Source: Agrobacterium tumefaciens
GTDB taxonomy: Bacteria; Pseudomonadota; Alphaproteobacteria; Rhizobiales; Rhizobiaceae
Assembly: GCA_025560025.1 (NCBI GenBank)
Contig: CP048487.1
Coordinates: forward strand, 124,001-188,000
Direction: 5' to 3'
DNA: 64,000 nucleotides
How positions within the stretch are numbered: the first letter of the stretch is position 1; the number at the start of each line of letters is the position of its first letter. The position numbers were made by a program, and so were the translations under genes. Below the pieces are notes generated by a model, which ran no database searches, was not told where the DNA came from, and worked only from the letters and a program-made list of their open reading frames with translations. Below are positions 60,801 through 64,000 of this stretch, piece by piece.

Positions 60801-61418
60801 ATGAGCTACGATAGACTGACTGCCGATAATGCGGCACTTCTGCTGGTCGATCATCAGACCGGATTATCGAATGGTATCCAGGATCAGAGCGTCCCGGAAT
60901 ATCTCGCCGCCGTGACCGGTCTCGTGAAATTCGCCAAGGCCTTCGGTCTGCCGACCGTCGTCACCACGAGCGCCGCCGACGGTCCCAACGGACCGGTGCT
61001 TCCCGTGATCACGCAGACGCTTCCCGACGCCACGGTGGTCCAGCGACCCGGTGAAATCAATGCGTGGGACAATGCCGCCTTCGTCGATGCAGTGAAGAAG
61101 ACCGGCCGCAAGAAGCTGATCGTGGCCGGCGTCTCGACCGAAGTATGCGTCGCCTTCGTCGCCCTGTCCGCCATCAAGGATGGATATGACGTCTATGCCG
61201 TGATCGATGCATCCGGCACATGGAACAAGCTGGTTCAGGAGGTCGCCATCGCTCGCATGGTTCAGGCCGGCGTCCAGCCGATCACCTGGGTCGCTGTCGG
61301 TGCGGAAATCCAGGCTGACTGGCGCAAACCCACTGGCGAGCAGCTTGCACAGGTCATGGGCGAGAACCTGCCCTTCTACGGCAATCTGATCAGCAGCTTC
61401 GTCGCGGCCAAGGCCTGA
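60801..61418 (+). CDS. isochorismatase-like cysteine hydrolase, YcaC-like
   Basis: A 205-residue hydrolase of the isochorismatase superfamily. Asp17 in LLVDHQTG and Cys116 in AGVSTEVCV are the catalytic pair, with the preceding RPGEINAWDN segment typical of the YcaC group. The lysine that completes the triad is not obvious. The start follows AAGGAGAAC. Substrates of YcaC-like proteins are poorly known. It lies between the FMN reductase and two SDR genes on one strand. Confidence 0.9.
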   Translation: MSYDRLTADNAALLLVDHQTGLSNGIQDQSVPEYLAAVTGLVKFAKAFGLPTVVTTSAADGPNGPVLPVITQTLPDATVVQRPGEINAWDNAAFVDAVKKTGRKKLIVAGVSTEVCVAFVALSAIKDGYDVYAVIDASGTWNKLVQEVAIARMVQAGVQPITWVAVGAEIQADWRKPTGEQLAQVMGENLPFYGNLISSFVAAKA

Positions 61419-61501
61419 GCAGGCCTCTCCATAGCCGGGGACGGCCAAGTCCGTACCTCGGCTCCACTCACAAACTCATCAAAAGGACGAAGGGAAGACA
61501 A

Positions 61502-62320
61502 ATGTCGAAGGAAAAACAAGGGCGGCTGCAGGGCAAGCGCGTTCTCATCACCGGGACCGGCGGTGGACAAGGTGAAACGGCGCTGAGGCTGTTCGCCGCG
61601 GAAGGGGCGACCGTCGTCGGCTGCGACCTCAAGGAAGGCACGGCCGAGGCTGTTGCGAAGCAGCTTCGCGACGAAGGCTATGACGTATGGGCCGAGACAG
61701 TCGACCTGACCAATGCCGAACAGGCGACAGCGTGGGTGCAGAAGGGTGCGGAGCGCATGGGCGGAGTCGATGTTCTCTACAACAACGCCTCCGGCTTCGG
61801 TTTTGCTCCGTTCACCGACATGACGTTCGATCTCTGGAACCATGTCATCAATGTCGAACTGCACCTGGTTTTCCACACGACAAAGGCTGCCTGGCCCCAT
61901 CTGCTGGATGGTGGCGGGTCACTGATCAATATTGGCTCCTACTCGGCCCTGCGAGGAATCGAGCCGCTTGCGCAAGTCGCGCACGCAACGGCCAAGGGTG
62001 GTGTCATCTCGATGACCCGTGCGCTGGCGGCCGAAGGTGCAAGCCATGGCGTGCGGGCTAACAGCATCTCTCCGGGTTTCATCAGCACCCCGGCCACCGA
62101 CAAGGCCGTCGATCCGGAAGGCAAAGCCTGGCAGGTCGGCAATGCGCTGATCCGCCGTCCCGGACGTGCCGAAGACATCGCCTATACCGCTCTATACCTG
62201 GCCTCTGACGAGGCAAGTTGGGTGACAGGCCAGAATTTCGTTGTCGACGGCGGTGCCACGGCCGGTTGGCGCGATGACGCGGAGACGGCCCGGCTGGCCG
62301 CCAAAACCAAAAAAGCCTGA
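61502..62320 (+). CDS. SDR family oxidoreductase with His in place of catalytic Tyr
   Basis: A 272-residue short-chain dehydrogenase: cofactor motif TGTGGGQG at about 18-25, acidic CDLKE for NAD preference, NNAS (for NNAG), Ser148 and Lys165. The tyrosine of the YxxxK motif is replaced by His161 (HATAKGG), at the right distance from the serine. Other SDRs with altered tyrosine can be inactive or use other chemistry. The gene is intact, 83 bases after the isochorismatase-like gene. Confidence 0.9.
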   Translation: MSKEKQGRLQGKRVLITGTGGGQGETALRLFAAEGATVVGCDLKEGTAEAVAKQLRDEGYDVWAETVDLTNAEQATAWVQKGAERMGGVDVLYNNASGFGFAPFTDMTFDLWNHVINVELHLVFHTTKAAWPHLLDGGGSLINIGSYSALRGIEPLAQVAHATAKGGVISMTRALAAEGASHGVRANSISPGFISTPATDKAVDPEGKAWQVGNALIRRPGRAEDIAYTALYLASDEASWVTGQNFVVDGGATAGWRDDAETARLAAKTKKA

Positions 62321-62462
62321 TACGTTGATCCGAAGCGGCCAGTTCGATCGTGGCCGGTGCGGCTGGCGAGACGCTTGAATGCGCGCCGCGCCGTACCCGG
62401 TAACGTCCGCGACGCCGCCCAAGGCTACAGCCCAGTTACCAATTACGCTCAAGGAGGAGCAT

Positions 62463-63270
62463 ATGACTTATATCGATGTTTCTACCAAATCCATTAGCGA
62501 CCTTATTTCCCTTCGCGGCCGTACCGCCGTGGTGACGGGAGGTGCTGCGGGCATTGGCAAAGCCATCAGCAAGAGGCTGGCCGAGGCCGGCGCGAACCTC
62601 ATCATCGGCGATCTTGACGAAGCGAAGGCAAAGGAGACCGTAGAAGAATTTGCATCATTCGGCGGCAAGCATGTCAGCGCGAAGCTGGACGTCAACGATC
62701 ATGCCTCCGTTACGGAACTTGCGGACAAAGCGGTCAATGAAACCGGAAGTCTGGATATCTGGGTCAACAATGCCGGGATCTATCCTTCGTGTTCGCTGCT
62801 CGACATCACGGATGTCGAGTGGGAGCGTGTGATCGATCTCAACCTTCGCGGCACATTCTTCGGCGCGCGGGAGGCGGCACTCCGCATGAGGCCCAATCGC
62901 GGCGTTATCGTGAACATCGTCTCCACCGCAGCCTACAACGCCAGCAACGGTGCCAATCCGGCTCACTACGTCGGCTCCAAGCACGCGGTCGCCCGGGCTG
63001 ACGAAGAGCCTTGCAGTCGAGCTTGGATCGAAGGGAATCAGAGCCGTCGGCGTTGCCCCGACCCTGACAGAAACGCCCGGCGCCGAGAGCAAGCGCGCTG
63101 AGGGTGATGCCGTCCGTGAAGCGCTCGTCAAATACGGCCAGGCATTGCCTCTTGGCCGGCTGGGCCTGCCGGACTACATCGCTCGCGTGGTCCTGTTCGC
63201 AGCGTCAGACTTCGCCGCGTTCGTCACCGGCAGTGTGATCTCTGTCGATGGCGGCGACCTCGCCCGATAA
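62463..63270 (+). pseudogene. SDR family oxidoreductase with a +1 frameshift
   Basis: The frame from the ATG at 62463 (after AAGGAGGAGC) gives a standard SDR start (TGGAAGIGKAI, NNAG, catalytic Tyr and Lys in HYVGSKHAV) and then breaks. The rest (GLTKSLAVELGSKGIRAV to SVDGGDLAR, stop 63270) is in the next frame. One extra C in CCC at 62992-62994 explains this; without it the gene is 807 bases, 268 residues. The other frame stays open for about 30 more codons. It may be a sequencing error or a fresh mutation; the rest of the sequence is undecayed. Confidence 0.82.
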
Positions 63271-63293
63271 CGCGGCAACCAAAAGGAAAGACT

Positions 63294-64000
63294 ATGCTCC
63301 AGATCCTACGCTCCTCGGAATCGAGCTCTTTCGCGCAAGGCCCATTCAAGATCAGGCGCATCCGGCCGGGGGCAATCCTCGGACAAAACGCCGGTCCCGC
63401 ATTCGGACCGTTCAGCGTGATGGACCATGCCAACCTTGACGTCGGCACCGTGGTTTCCATGCACGAGCACAAGAACGACGAGATCCTCAGCTATATGTGG
63501 CGAGGCTCGATGGTTCACGAGGATTCAGCTGGTCATCGCATTGCAATTTCTCCGACCAAGCTCATGATGATGAATGCCGGTCGCAGCTTCTGGCACGAGG
63601 AATCGACACCCGACGTGCCCGTGGAAATGCTTCAGATCTTCATCCGTCCGGCTCAAGCTGATCTCGATGGAACCGTGAACTTTTTCGATCGGCCGAACGA
63701 CTTTCTGAACGGCGACTGGAATCTGATCGCCGCTCCCGAGGAAGGTACGGCTCCACTGAGAATCCGCCAGGCCGTAACGTTTTACGACGCCCATCTGCTC
63801 TCAGGCGATGAGATTGTTGCGCCGTCAGCACCTAGCCTGACACCATGGCTTTACGTCATGGATGGGGTAGTCAGTCTCGGAGACGAGTTTCTCGGCAAGG
63901 GTGATGCGGTCACGGACCTTGAGAGTGCCTTGCCTGCAATCAAAGCTGAAGCCCCCTCCACACTCGTCCTGTTCCTGGTCAATAGACAGGCCACCGGATC
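63294..64000 (+). CDS. pirin family protein (3' end beyond window)
   Basis: An ATG at 63294 with AAAAGGAAAG upstream opens a frame of about 235 codons that runs off the right edge. GPFSVMDHANLDVG, MHEHKNDEILSYMWRG and FWHEES give the metal-binding His/Glu pattern of the pirin N-terminal cupin. Pirins with this pattern often have quercetinase activity or sense redox state. It is the last visible gene of the TetR-linked cluster. Confidence 0.88.
   Translation, partial: MLQILRSSESSSFAQGPFKIRRIRPGAILGQNAGPAFGPFSVMDHANLDVGTVVSMHEHKNDEILSYMWRGSMVHEDSAGHRIAISPTKLMMMNAGRSFWHEESTPDVPVEMLQIFIRPAQADLDGTVNFFDRPNDFLNGDWNLIAAPEEGTAPLRIRQAVTFYDAHLLSGDEIVAPSAPSLTPWLYVMDGVVSLGDEFLGKGDAVTDLESALPAIKAEAPSTLVLFLVNRQATG

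Overview
The window looks like chromosomal or megaplasmid DNA of an alphaproteobacterium of the order Hyphomicrobiales (Rhizobiales). A Brucella/Ochrobactrum-like organism is plausible but not proven. The basis is moderately high GC, a 1152-residue biotin pyruvate carboxylase of alphaproteobacterial type, intergenic palindromic repeats beginning TTAGAGCG, and many ABC uptake systems each tied to a small catabolic operon. No rRNA, tRNA, CRISPR array or phage genes were recognised. The one clear mobile element is an IS110-family insertion.

Layout. 1-7.75 kb (minus): a spermidine/putrescine-type ABC importer in one run with a TauD-type dioxygenase, an RraA-like protein, a carbon-nitrogen hydrolase and an MmgE/PrpD protein cut by the left edge. 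7.8-9.75 kb: a small hypothetical gene and a lone DUF4143-type ATPase. 9.77-13.2 kb: pyruvate carboxylase. 13.3-21.6 kb: an IclR-controlled locus with a membrane protein, hydratase, aldolase and tautomerase on the minus strand and a LivGFHM-type importer on the plus strand. Matching operators sit at both outward promoters. livH carries a single-base frameshift. 21.8-23.0 kb: the IS110 element.

23.0-39.8 kb: two paralogous sugar-type ABC modules, each with its own ROK regulator. Module A has a binding protein and RidA on one side, and a LeuA-like enzyme, two permeases and a ROK regulator on the other; it lacks an ATPase. Module B has binding protein, two permeases, ROK, an M24 creatinase-like protein, a UgpC/MalK-type ATPase, a TIM-barrel isomerase, an M20 peptidase and a GH13 glucosidase. 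A near-identical TCCGATATACGGA motif lies at three promoter regions of the two modules, which suggests one cross-regulated system sharing one ATPase.

40.0-45.9 kb: an oxidoreductase, an MFS transporter, and a citrulline/ornithine degradation pair (CtlX, ornithine cyclodeaminase) divergent from an Lrp regulator, then a second RidA. 45.9-48.9 kb: a polar amino-acid ABC importer. 49.0-58.4 kb: a dipeptide-type ABC importer with an RraA-like protein, divergent from a LysR regulator with a perfect T-N11-A box, then an ornithine-cyclodeaminase-like protein and an N-carbamoyl-amino-acid hydrolase. 58.6-59.5 kb: a truncated nucleoside hydrolase and a junction with unrecognised DNA. 59.5-64 kb: a TetR-linked redox cluster (FMN reductase, isochorismatase-like hydrolase, two SDRs, pirin cut by the right edge) in which the regulator and one SDR appear frameshifted.

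All functions are read from sequence motifs and context. Substrates of the transporters are unknown.
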